DNA of 64,000 nt, from NCBI GenBank assembly GCA_911728455.2, contig OU452228.1:1612001-1676000 (forward strand). The letters run 5' to 3'. This document shows positions 11,431 to 21,285 of the stretch, one piece after another. The translations under genes were made by a program, and so were the position numbers. The stretch comes from Marthasterias glacialis. Lineage: Eukaryota; Echinodermata; Asteroidea; Forcipulatida; Asteriidae. Positions within the stretch are counted from its first letter, which is position 1, and the number at the start of each line of letters is the position of its first letter. The notes beneath the pieces are model-generated. The model had not been told where the DNA came from. It did not search any database and saw only the letters and a list, made by a program, of their open reading frames with translations.

Positions 11431-12669
11431 CTATTGTACACAAACCTTGATGGACAAGTATCTGTTGTCTATCAAATAGGTACATGTATAATGCTAATGT
11501 GAACATGCTTGTCACTGTATCAAAAGTCAAACCCTGCTCATCAATGAATAAAAGAATAAAAGTGAAGCATGCAAGATTCAACAGCTCATGCAAATCTTGG
11601 TTCCCATGTACATTGCTTGAATGTATATGTGTCAAGGAAGTCAAATTGTACATGTTAACATGTTCCAACAGTCGATTGGGCATTTCCTAATTACACATTG
11701 TGCGTGCGCACTTACACTACTGGTTGACAAAATGAGGGAACATTAGGCCTTGTTACATTGGGCTGATTGTGGCATGACGCATATGCGTTTCTGCATCTGC
11801 CAACCAATTGTGTCTGTACACGTGTGATAAATTAACATATTTCATGAGAAACAATCTAAACTTTGATTGCGTCAAGTCTGGATAAATATAACCCGTTAAT
11901 TATAATGTTATTATGTTTTACACCGAATTAAATAAATGTCAATTTGTAAAATGTGTCACTAGTTGACACTGCAAACTCTTTTTATAGTTTTTTATTCTTT
12001 ATAAACTTTTATTCTGGTATGTATAAAAATAATATTTTTCCAGATAAACATAAGGTAGTAAAGAGTTATCATGGTTATTGAGAGATGGTGACAAACAGCT
12101 AGGACACTTTTATTTATCCAACTCATTACATAAATATTTTTTACAACTTCCGAGAAGTTTGAGGATGTATATATTTCCATGAATAAAAGGCATGTTATTG
12201 TTTTTAACCAGCTGGAAATCATTTGTGCGTGTTTTCATTGGTTACAATTTTTGAGGTCTGATTTTGTAACTTACCCACACCCATTGGGTAAAGTTAGACT
12301 TCAACTTAAGGACTTAGTACTAAAGAAAACAAGAATTAAAGTACACAAATAGTAAAAATATAAAACTGTACCAGTAGACATTCTGTGCTTCAAAGAGAGA
12401 AAAAAAGAGTCCCTCATTAACCTTTGACATATCACATACCACACTCTTCAGTACGCGTATCAGTACGATGATCTGATAACTGCCCTGCAACACATATTAA
12501 CACAGTTGATTCTTGACAGAGCTACTCTGCAATGTTTAAAGGGGTTTTGAGTCCACAGTCAGCTATCTTGCATTAATCATTATGTAAATATCCCCTTCTT
12601 GGAGAATATTTTTACACAGTGTTTTGAAGGGAAAAAAGGGAACCGTGTGTTAGAGGCAAAATGCTCTGT

Positions 12670-13082
12670 CAAGGGCGTCGATTGGTGGGGGCCGGGGGGG
12701 ACATGTCCCCCACCCCCACCCCCACTTTTTAGAGTGGGGGGGGGATAGCATATCAAATGTTCCCCCCCTACTTTTTTGACCCCCCCCCCAAAGAAAAAAG
12801 GATGGGGATGGTAAATAAATGCAACAATATACAGCATTTCGAGGAAAGTAAACGTGAGTGGTTTCGGGTTTTTCATACATTTTTCTTCAGAACTGATAAC
12901 GTTCGAATGGTAATGGGTAAAATGATTTTGTGTTTATTAAACATTGCCCTGTTGGCGGCGCATACAAAGATGGACCACACGCGGAATGCTATTTGGGCTT
13001 ATTTCCTGCCAAGCTATTTCCGATCTTCCAAGGCTTGCTTGCCCACGTCCCCCCCAATTTTCAGTAGCTATCGACGCCCTTG
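12670..13082. mobile_element. hAT-type non-autonomous element with exact 8-bp target duplication
   Basis: It has perfect 13-bp terminal inverted repeats CAAGGGCGTCGAT, flanked by the exact octamer TGCTCTGT at 12662-12669 and 13083-13090. The 413-bp interior starts with G/C-rich low-complexity sequence and encodes nothing recognisable. The end sequence differs from the CAGTNGCG family, so it is a second hAT-type lineage. Confidence 0.9.
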
Positions 13083-14084
13083 TGCTCTGTAACTACCAGA
13101 CATTTCAGAAATGTCCGATTTATTTTAAATCTCATCCTGTCTTCTTTCATTTGATATCAACAAGATGATGGGTCATGCTTGACTGATCAGAGACAATGTC
13201 ATCGAATAGCCCATGAATAATCATATGCATGTCCTAGTGTGCATGACCAAAAATGATCGGCATGCAAAGCATTCTGGGTGAAATCAGAATCCAAACCAAA
13301 CAACATCGGCAACCATCATGGCTAGCTGATTCTGAAGCAATGCGGTACAAAACACGTAAAACCTGTCATTGTCACATGTAAACTAAAGCACGGCGTCCAT
13401 CTTGGCAACTTGATTTCCTTTTACCAGTACTCAGTTTCCCAATATGCATTGCATTACATATTGGCGCTTGTGCATATGGGCTACTGGCTTTGCTCCGGAC
13501 AAGATGCTGCATACTTTCAGGTTAACTCAAAGAGCAAAGAAGTCTTATTACTATTCGGTTTTTCAGTCTGTGCTTACATTTCCAACTGGGAATAAACAAA
13601 ACTTTACTAAAATAATACGCTGGCCAAATTTAGTCCCAGCGTCCTATAAGCTGACCCCCGATTCTCTCTACACAAACTTTAGTTCTTGTTTCCATTGCCC
13701 TCACTACACATTTCGGGTCACGTCTCTCCGCCGCTGGAGTCCCACAACTTTTGTGACAAGGAACAATCGCTCTGCGGTTGACAAGATGTTCATGCAAGGT
13801 TCTGTTTCCTCAAGGTCAGTGACATGGTTTAAAGAAAACTTTGAGAACAAAATTAAGATTTTCTAACCGATGACACGAGAGAAGGGTCTGGTCAGATTGT
13901 TCCTGACCTCTCATGCCTGACGATGCTGACACTTTCTTGATGTCAAAGACAGGAAGACCTGGGTTTCAATTGGAGCCGAGACCCTGGTTGCCTATTTTTA
14001 GACACCCCATACAACTGGCCTTTATACCTGACAGGATAATATTCCAACTTTCACCAAGTAAGAGAACTTTTGTCACTGTCACGT

Positions 14085-17000
14085 CTACATCATACTCAGG
14101 TTTTCCTTCCGCCTATCTTTCATATGCTCCTCAAGGATCTTGCCAAACTCCTTTCGGCCGAGGAGCATATAAGCCATTGGTAGAATGTTGATGATGGTAC
14201 GATCAAAGACGTCAGAGCCAAACATGAACAGATCAATTCCAAGCTCATATCCTTCACCATAGTCACACTCATCATTGGCAAACTGAACAAAACTGATGAT
14301 CTCGTCAAGGGGCTCAAAGTGCTTGTTGCGTTCATAATCATTCTCGCTGTCTGCAATTTTCTTAAAGATGCGTTTCAGGTTGGCTGCATATAGAAGGACA
14401 AAATAAAAAATGCAAATTGTCATCACATAGTTATCGCTAAACATGACTTACAAATCGGAGGGATTGTATAAAATTAGTTTTGGGTAGAGTCACTGCAATC
14501 CTCTAGTGTTCACTTTTCAAAAAAACATACAAATCTATAATTTTACCCTGAGATCATTTTTTTGTAATGGCGTTAATAGTTTGTATTTTTGAACAAGCAA
14601 GAAAAAGAACTTTGGGTTTAATTACAATTTCCCAGTAGATGAAAGCATCTTAGGATGACTGATACAGTACTAACTTTGTACCGTCTAAGCCCTAAAATCA
14701 AAATCAACATTCAATAATTGTACAAAGTAATTAAGTAAATAAATAACTTGCCATCTGTTTCTGGAAGTTCCCGGTACCCAACACCACTGGCGTCCACAGG
14801 TACCACAATACCAGCTCCGTGGAATGTTCTTGTTACAACTTTCTTATCTCTTGCTTTCATGTCTTTTGTTTTTATCTCCAGTGAGTGGCCACATTTCTTG
14901 GCCCAATCTGTGAGTGGCTTCTGAAGTGACTGGATTGTACTTTGCTCAGCTTTGTTTTTACTTATTTTGCAAAGCTTGTCCATGTGTGCTCTGAAATAAA
15001 ATAAAGTTAGAAGTTGACACTTTTGGGGGGTAATTGCAGGATATAATTGGAAAGCCAAGGATAGTCTAGTCATTAGTAAACCAAAAAAGAGGTCATGTTT
15101 AGTCACTTTCTACATTCAGATCCCTTGTGTTTTATGAACAAAATATTATTAATATTTTCAATTAATACTGACTTTACAGCTGCAAAGATGGTTTGTCCTT
15201 GGGGTGAAATAATGCAGCTTTTCTTTGCGGAGTTTGCACCGACAAATGATGGCAATTTACTTGGTTCATCCCTGAAAAACAATACAATAAAAAAAATGTA
15301 ATAGTCTTATAGGTCATGTCTGTACAATAAACGACTTGTACCGAAAAAGGTCCTCTATTTTGCTACAATCAACCTGAATGTAACACAAGAACACAATGGT
15401 CCTAAAATTTGGGCACCGATTGTCTTTTGTGTGGGATAAGATGTCAAAACATAATCAAGTTACAACAACTACAGTGAGGTGAACTACATGTAACAAACAA
15501 ACAACAATTAAAATACAGAGCAATAAGTAACTTCAGTTTACCAATTAACACCTCTCTAAAAAATGCTAATATCAATCATTAAACACATTTCAAAAAGATT
15601 TGGACAAAATGTAGGGGGAAAAATAGCTTTTCAGCAAAACTAAAAAGCCATCTTGACAAAAAAACATTCTGCAATTTGACCCTTTGGTCTCTTTGGTCTC
15701 AGACTTCATATAAAACAAGACATTATGAATATAAATAAAGGCTGGCATGTACCACATTTTAAAACCTAAAAACAATTGCAAAAAGTATTATACAAAACAC
15801 ACTTAGATCAAATATTCACAAAAGCAATTTAAACTGAACAGACCTCAAAATATATATGCAAAATGATACAGTCCATTTAAAATTGTTATCACATAAATGT
15901 AAGATTATTCGATCAATCACGATGAATAGAAAATACACATGCATTGCATTATAAGACAGGAAACCACCCTGAAAGAAAAGGAGAAATCAATCATTGAAAT
16001 AATGACATTCACAAATATAGAAATGGTACATCAAGCATATACAAAATATTAAAAAATGCAGTACAAAATGATAAAATAGAATCTCAAATAACAGGGAAAC
16101 AGACTAGGTAAATGCAATACAATTTTGGGGAAACAAAGAAAAATTGACTAGAACAGGATTTGAACCTGTGACCGCTGGATAATGTGGCAGCACTCTACCA
16201 ACTGAGCTATCCAGCCCAATGAAGCAGTTCATTTTTGTTGTTATTGCATTTAACTGATAATCACAGTTAAGGAAAAATACCATATTTTTGTGATAGACTG
16301 ATTGTGAGGCAATCTTTGTTGCCCCCCCCCTCCCTAGACTTTTACCTGTAGTATCCAAGATGATGCTGGGTTTCATCATCTCCACGAATTACCGTCTGGA
16401 ATTCCGGAGGGTCGTAGTAGTACCTCCAGTGAAGACAATAAGATGCTCTCTTAGACTGGGAGGTTCTTTTAAGTTCTCCTGTTAGAACATCATATGGACC
16501 CACTAACTGCAATCCAAGTGATTCCTTCAGGGCATCTGCATTAATATAAAAAAAAGCAAGCAATTTATTAAAATATAATTTATTTCAAATTTAATGAATT
16601 AAAATATAATTTGTTAAAAAAATAAAAAATAAAATAAAAATAATAACACAAATAATACCAACAATAACTAGAAATGAAGTGTTCATGAAATCGATTACAA
16701 GGGGTTTTGACTGAAAAAAGATAAAACATCAAGATTTCACAGCGGAAAATAAATGTGATATTTAAAAACATTTCAAAATTGGTTGTAAATCCTTATATAA
16801 CTCTAAACAGATATTCATTTTTAGACTTCCTGTTTGAGATAACATTAACATGTAATATTGGTTATTTGCTTCAATATGACTCAACGATTGTAACTTCATC
16901 TTTTATAGTTCCAGAGACATGAATTTTCAATCTCCGATGATGTCATGATGATGTCACTGATTTGTTAAACAAGTTTAGTTATCAGCTACAATATGATATA

Positions 17001-20000
17001 TAATTTATTTCAGTTTGATAACCAATATTCAGGATAATGAATAAAGAAAATTTTAAAACTATCTTTAGAGGGCGCTCTTTTGATGACATTATCAAACCCA
17101 CATTCTGAAAGAGTACAATCTTACTGATAATTTCATGCACAGAAATGATCCAAATTTCAAACAATATTAGCCGTAGACCTCCAACAATATATATTTTTCA
17201 TTCAACTTCCTTCTGGTTTGAAGGGGAAGGAAAAATTTTTGTCATTTTTGTGCAAAAAATAAACCACAAGGTATGATCTACAAAACGATGCAAAGATCAT
17301 AAATTTATGTCATGTGTTCAGGAAAGAAAAATAGGAACAAGAAAAGAAATACAAATCTGTACGAAAACAAAGGTGGTTTCAGCTGAGGGCCGAGGGCCGA
17401 AACCCCCAGTAATAATAATAGTAACGGTAATAACAAATATAGAAATAAAGTTAGAACCTTTAGGATTCTTTTTGTCAAGACTTTGGCAGAAGTTCCAAAA
17501 GTCATAGAAATCTTCCGGCATCTCCATCTGAAACTTCCACTTAATCTCCTCTCTGGGGTTGAGGTTGGTGGGTGTGGCAGGCGGGGTGAGGTCTTCAGAT
17601 TCTTTGGCATCATCTAGCCATTAGGATAAAACATTTTACAAATTTATAAAAAGAAGTATTATTGTCAACTTAAGTCAGTGTCACCAATTTTCTCCCAACT
17701 AGCATATTCACAGTACACCTTTGAATAAAAATTATGCTACAAAAGAAGACACACAAAAACTCAGCTGAAAACATAAAGTTACACCACCAATATCTAAACC
17801 ATCAAGAACCACTTCTTTTGTGTACAGCCATTGACCCGTTTCATGACGCGCAGCGCCAGACAATTACACGCGCCTTTCATGTCTGTGGGAGTCAAAATGT
17901 ACGTAAAGGAATTGACTCAAAAAGTGACAGAAATGGTAGATGCGCATTATGCAGAATAGCGTTCTGCATCAAGGGGTCAATAGGCGACAATATACATTTA
18001 ATGTTATTCTCAATTTGAAACTTTTAAAACATTAAAAATTGTTTAACCTGGCAGTAGACTAGTTTATAACAATTGTAGCCCTCCATCGTCCTGATGGTTT
18101 GAGAGAGGAGGGTTAAGACAAACCCAGGGAATACATTTGGCAACTTTTTTCAACATTTTAAATGTCCACAATTGCACCATCATCATCACATGCTCTTTGG
18201 TCGGACCGATACTTTTTCACATATCGGGGACGTGGTACAAGACCAAGTCCTGGATTCATGTACAAAAAAATTTCCAAATTCATATCCAGGATTCGTCATA
18301 ACCCTCAGGTCTATGAATATTGGGAGAATATCGCAACTAGCTTAGCAGACATACCTATTAGTAGTAAAACAGTTGTTCTTGAAAATATGAGCATGAACAA
18401 GAATTATGTAAACAAAGGAAACTGCTCCAGTATGTCTGCTGCCACCAACAGCCGTCTCAATGATACTTTTCGCATATTGGGGACAGACCGATTGTCAAAA
18501 CTATTGCCAAATGTCTACCCATGGTTCGTTGTAACACTCCGATCATCAACCATCAGGAGAATGGAGGGTTAGGATTATCTCAACTAACATCAGATATATC
18601 CACACCTATAAAAATCAATTGTTCTTGAAAATGTGTGCATGAACACAAATTAGGTAAACAATGGAATTACGTCATTGTCTGCTTCTACCCTGCCTCAAAC
18701 GAGAGTATCACAATACAGACTACCTTTTTCTTGTGTCTCATCAACCTCATCTTCATTTATTATTTCTGGGGAGATGTTGCATGGTTCTTGAGAGACCTTC
18801 TCTGACATGTCTGAGGTAGTATCGGACTTTCTCCTTTTAACAGACCTTGCATCATCTTCATCCTAAGTTGTAATGTGGAAAAATTAAATCAATCAACTGC
18901 AAACCAACAAATTTCAAAAACACCTATTGACATTCATAAAAAATGCAATTAAAAACATCGTTTGAAGTCTGCTGACAAAAGCAGAAAAAAGAAAGAACCT
19001 ATTAGTACTAGCAAAGCATGATGTCACAATAGTTACAAATCAATACTGACATTCACAACTCATCTTATTTTAAAGATAAATCTTTGTGATTTGTGGAAGT
19101 CAACCCTCTGGACTTCTAGTCCTAGTAGTAGTACAGGGATAGTTGCAATGATCGTAACCTTCTAGACCAAGTAACTCGGGCGCTGAACTCCTTTTAAAAG
19201 ATTTTGACATTATCGGTTGTACTAGTGATAACATTTGTCAAAATCTCAAAAAAAGGAGTTCAGTGCCCCAGTTACTGGGTCTATTATACCCTCCATCCTC
19301 CGCTGGGAGGATGGAGGGTTACGATCATCACAACTACTCAGGGATAGCCCTAGACCTAGCCCTGGTAGGACGTCAGCCCTAGACCTAGCCCTGGTAGGAC
19401 GTCAGCCCTAGACCTAGCCCTGGTAGGACGTCAGCCCTAGACCTAGCCCTGGTAGGACGTCAGCCCTAGACCTAGCCCTGGTAGGACGTCAGCCCTAGAC
19501 CTAGCCCTGGTAGGACGTCAGCCCTAGACCTAGCCCTGGTAGGACGTCAGCCTCCGTTGCACTGCCACAGTCACAGTACAATGGAGACTGACGTCCTACC
19601 AGGGTTAGCCCTAGACCCAGTAACTGGGGCACTATACTCCTTTTTTTTATGTCAAAATCCGAAAAAAGGAGTACAGTGCCCCAGTTACTGGGTCTAGAAT
19701 AGCCCCAATACGTTGGACTACCTCTTGACAGGGGTAGTCCATCGTATTGGCACTGTATTTATGGGGCTATGTAGTCTACAGTCCCAGGCATGATTTATAA
19801 ATTATTGTATCTTTAATTGTACACAGCTCAATATTCAGTAGCCCCACTAGTGTGGCAAGGATTTTTGACATCGGTTGAATCCCAGAATGCAATGCCATCA
19901 TGAAATCACGGGTGGTGCGAGAGTATAAAAACAATTTCAGAATGGAGTCAGCAAAAAGTGCAAGTACCAAACTATGCGTGCATGCAACCATTGCCATGCA

Positions 20001-20958
20001 TAGATTTGGTGCATGCACTTTTTCTGACTCCATGCATTTTGAATTCTAAGCTGTTTCATTAGCTGTAGCTGTCACGTGAAACAGCCGCTGAATTGTTTTT
20101 GCACTCTCGTGACTTAGTGATGGCATTGCATTCTGGGTAATCAAAATGGCCCTGATGGCTAGCCGATATCTATTTGTGTGGAGTAATTTTGAGCAAAATT
20201 CAAATGATTTTTTGCCCTTAATAAGGTTAGTAACTTTAACAGCCACAGTACCGGAGGGAAGCTAAGAGGTACGTGGACACATTTAGTTGGTTAAAATCCA
20301 GCGCCGCACCCATTTGGGGGACGAGCTGCACAAAAGATAGGCTTGGACGTGTGGCTAAGGATTCAACCGATGTCAAAAATCCTTGCCACACTAGTGGGGC
20401 TAAATATTCAGATAATGAAGGAAAACTTATAATCTTATCTCAGATCTTATCTACTGAGCATCGCCATTCGACATAATTTTGAAATGATGATACAAAGAAA
20501 GAGGGCACATCTCAAAAATAAATTCTCAAATGACAATACAACAGGTGTTTACTTTAGTTTTTTTTTTGAATTCTTGAATCTATCTGTACTTTTTAATGAG
20601 ACAAAATGAAAAAAATTCTCACTATGAAAATAATTATAGTGTGCAGTACATTACAAAACACAAGGTCACTCTTCTCATAAACAAGAACAAGGTGACACTT
20701 GACATTCTATATTATTTTTTTATAGCCATAGGCTGCATTACTTCGAAAATCTCGACTAAAAATATTCATTTGTAAATTGCACATTGTTAAAACCGAAATG
20801 TCTAAACTTTTTTGTCAGAAAATTTGTCAAGGCACCTGAATATCACTTTTGCGTTTTCCCTTCTTTGGATGCCAGAAGCTTGCCTGGTGCTGCACATTCT
20901 CACGATAGCAGTCGGCACCATATTTACAGGGTGGATTTCCAGAATTATTTTCGTCCAT
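14085..20958 (-). CDS. HPF1: HPF1: histone PARylation factor 1 with N-terminal PBZ zinc finger
   Basis: Seven exons on the minus strand: 20836-20958, 18724-18862, 17458-17613, 16346-16535, 15173-15271, 14752-14990 and 14085-14383 (stop 14085-14087), giving 414 residues (human, 346). HPF1 completes the active site of PARP1/2 and redirects ADP-ribosylation to serine at DNA breaks in the nucleus. Residues 11-30 fit the poly(ADP-ribose)-binding PBZ consensus, C-x-Y-G-x2-C-x-R-x4-H-x3-F-x-H; the human protein lacks it. A basic/acidic linker follows, then the HPF1 fold: [59 protein letters not shown] and [12 protein letters not shown]. The NDE run (Glu near residue 354) aligns with the human catalytic Glu284. 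The exon 6 donor is GC rather than GT. The first exon is placed by phase and by the complete PBZ motif. The start lies 327 bp from the divergent MRPL22. Confidence 0.95.
16146..16216 (-). pseudogene. tRNA-like sequence (pseudo-tRNA) in HPF1 intron
   Basis: On the minus strand a 7-bp acceptor stem (GGCTGGA with TCTAGTC, two G-U pairs), a D arm (GCTC..GAGT) and a perfect 5-bp T arm around TTCAAAT can be folded. The anticodon arm cannot: the only stem, GCTG/CAGC, leaves a 10-nt loop. This looks like a tRNA pseudogene or the head of a worn SINE. It lies between HPF1 exons 4 and 5, in the gene's own orientation. Confidence 0.65.
19141..19335. mobile_element. H1 hairpin MITE interrupted by a TA-flanked MITE
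   Basis: The left arm AGTTGCAATGATCGTAACC (19141-19159) and the right part (about 19286-19335, ending GTTACGATCATCACAACT) make up one H1 hairpin element like that at 5446-5515. It is interrupted by a complete element with GACCCAGTAACTGGG-type ends. Confidence 0.85.
19163..19283. mobile_element. MITE with GACCCAGTAACTGGGGC ends and TA flanks (family T1)
   Basis: About 120 bp, nearly a full palindrome. The arms read TAGACCAAGTAACTCGGGC and, inverted, TAGACCCAGTAACTGGGGC, and continue through AACTCC and TTTTGACATTATCGG. All three copies in the window start and end with TA, consistent with a Tc1/mariner-type TA target. Sister copies are 19612-19696 and 21730-22155. Confidence 0.85.
19346..19548. 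repeat. Seven-copy 29-bp tandem repeat
   Basis: Seven practically identical 29-bp units beginning AGCCCTAGACCTAGCCC and ending GGTAGGACGTC. After a 33-bp spacer, 19582-19617 carries an inverted partial copy (GACGTCCTACCAGGG...), so the array forms one side of a large hairpin. Unit identity suggests recent amplification. It lies in HPF1 intron 1. Confidence 0.95.
19612..19696. mobile_element. Short T1 MITE copy
   Basis: An 85-bp palindrome bounded by TAGACCCAGTAACTGGGGC on both arms with TA at each end. It is a shortened version of 21730-22155. Confidence 0.85.
19694..19772. mobile_element. Small inverted-repeat element with ATAGCCCC ends
   Basis: The left arm ATAGCCCCAATACG and the right end GGGGCTAT are inverted, with an inner GTAGTCCA/TGGACTAC pair. 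A diverged fragment of the same sequence occurs at about 60253-60288 (GTAGTCCAGCGTATTGGCAC). Confidence 0.65.
19839..20402. mobile_element. 564-bp Mutator-like non-autonomous element, perfect TIRs, 9-bp duplication
   Basis: The ends are perfect inverted repeats of about 44 bp starting TAGCCCCACTAGTGTGGCA. They are flanked by the exact 9-bp duplication AATATTCAG at 19830-19838 and 20403-20411. Long TIRs with 9-bp duplications are typical of Mutator-like elements. No transposase coding sequence is present. The perfect ends imply a recent insertion. Confidence 0.92.
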
Positions 20959-21285
20959 TTTTTCAGCAATAAAGGAGGTCAAACTGTTCACTACTCCCGC
21001 CGCTGCATGCTCGTCAACTTCGACTACACTTTTACTATATGCTCGTCCCCACTTAAGATTCCATATTTTCCCCCGGCATCCTCAGCACGTTTGGATTGAT
21101 ATTAATCCAACCCTGGGAACGATGCAACTTAAGCGCTGCAAAAGATTGAACTTTGAACTTCCATGTGCACACAGCGAAGTAGCCGATCAAGTCTACTCAT
21201 CGATGTTGGAGAAATACCTTAAATTCCCCCCATTTCTACATACAGATCGGACACAGTTATTGACCACAGTGGTATACAAGGAAGT
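20959..21285. promoter_or_regulatory. Putative shared promoter of HPF1 and MRPL22
   Basis: The 327 bp between two divergent start codons must hold both 5' UTRs and the core promoters, unless one gene has a non-coding upstream exon. No TATA box stands out. The arrangement is inferred from the gene models; transcription starts are unknown. Confidence 0.6.

Larger units (their letters stand above)
9917..14084. other. Gene-free interval between DELE1 and HPF1 3' ends
   Basis: The two genes converge here. Contents I can name: an inverted copy of repeat R5 (9990-10340), a small element bounded by GGGGTGTGA/TCACACCCC (about 10628-10800), a TIR element at 11295-11430, and a hAT-type element at 12670-13082. 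Between these is AT-rich sequence with no supported gene. A 140-codon open frame at 13444-13866 has no family resemblance or splice context and is not called. Confidence 0.6.
18863..20835. other. HPF1 intron 1: cluster of nested inverted-repeat elements
   Basis: About 2 kb holding at least four inverted-repeat elements and a 29-bp tandem array, several nested or abutting. They are listed separately: 19141-19335, 19163-19283, 19346-19548, 19612-19696, 19694-19772 and 19839-20402. The remaining 430 bp next to exon 1 show nothing recognisable. Confidence 0.8.

Noticed and set aside
13444-13866. 140-codon plus-strand open frame
   Set aside because: No recognisable domain, no splice partners, and it lies among repeats. 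Its composition looks like random AT-rich sequence.
16146-16216. Functional tRNA gene
   Set aside because: Acceptor, D and T arms fold, but no standard 5-bp/7-nt anticodon arm can be formed, so it is called a pseudogene or SINE head.
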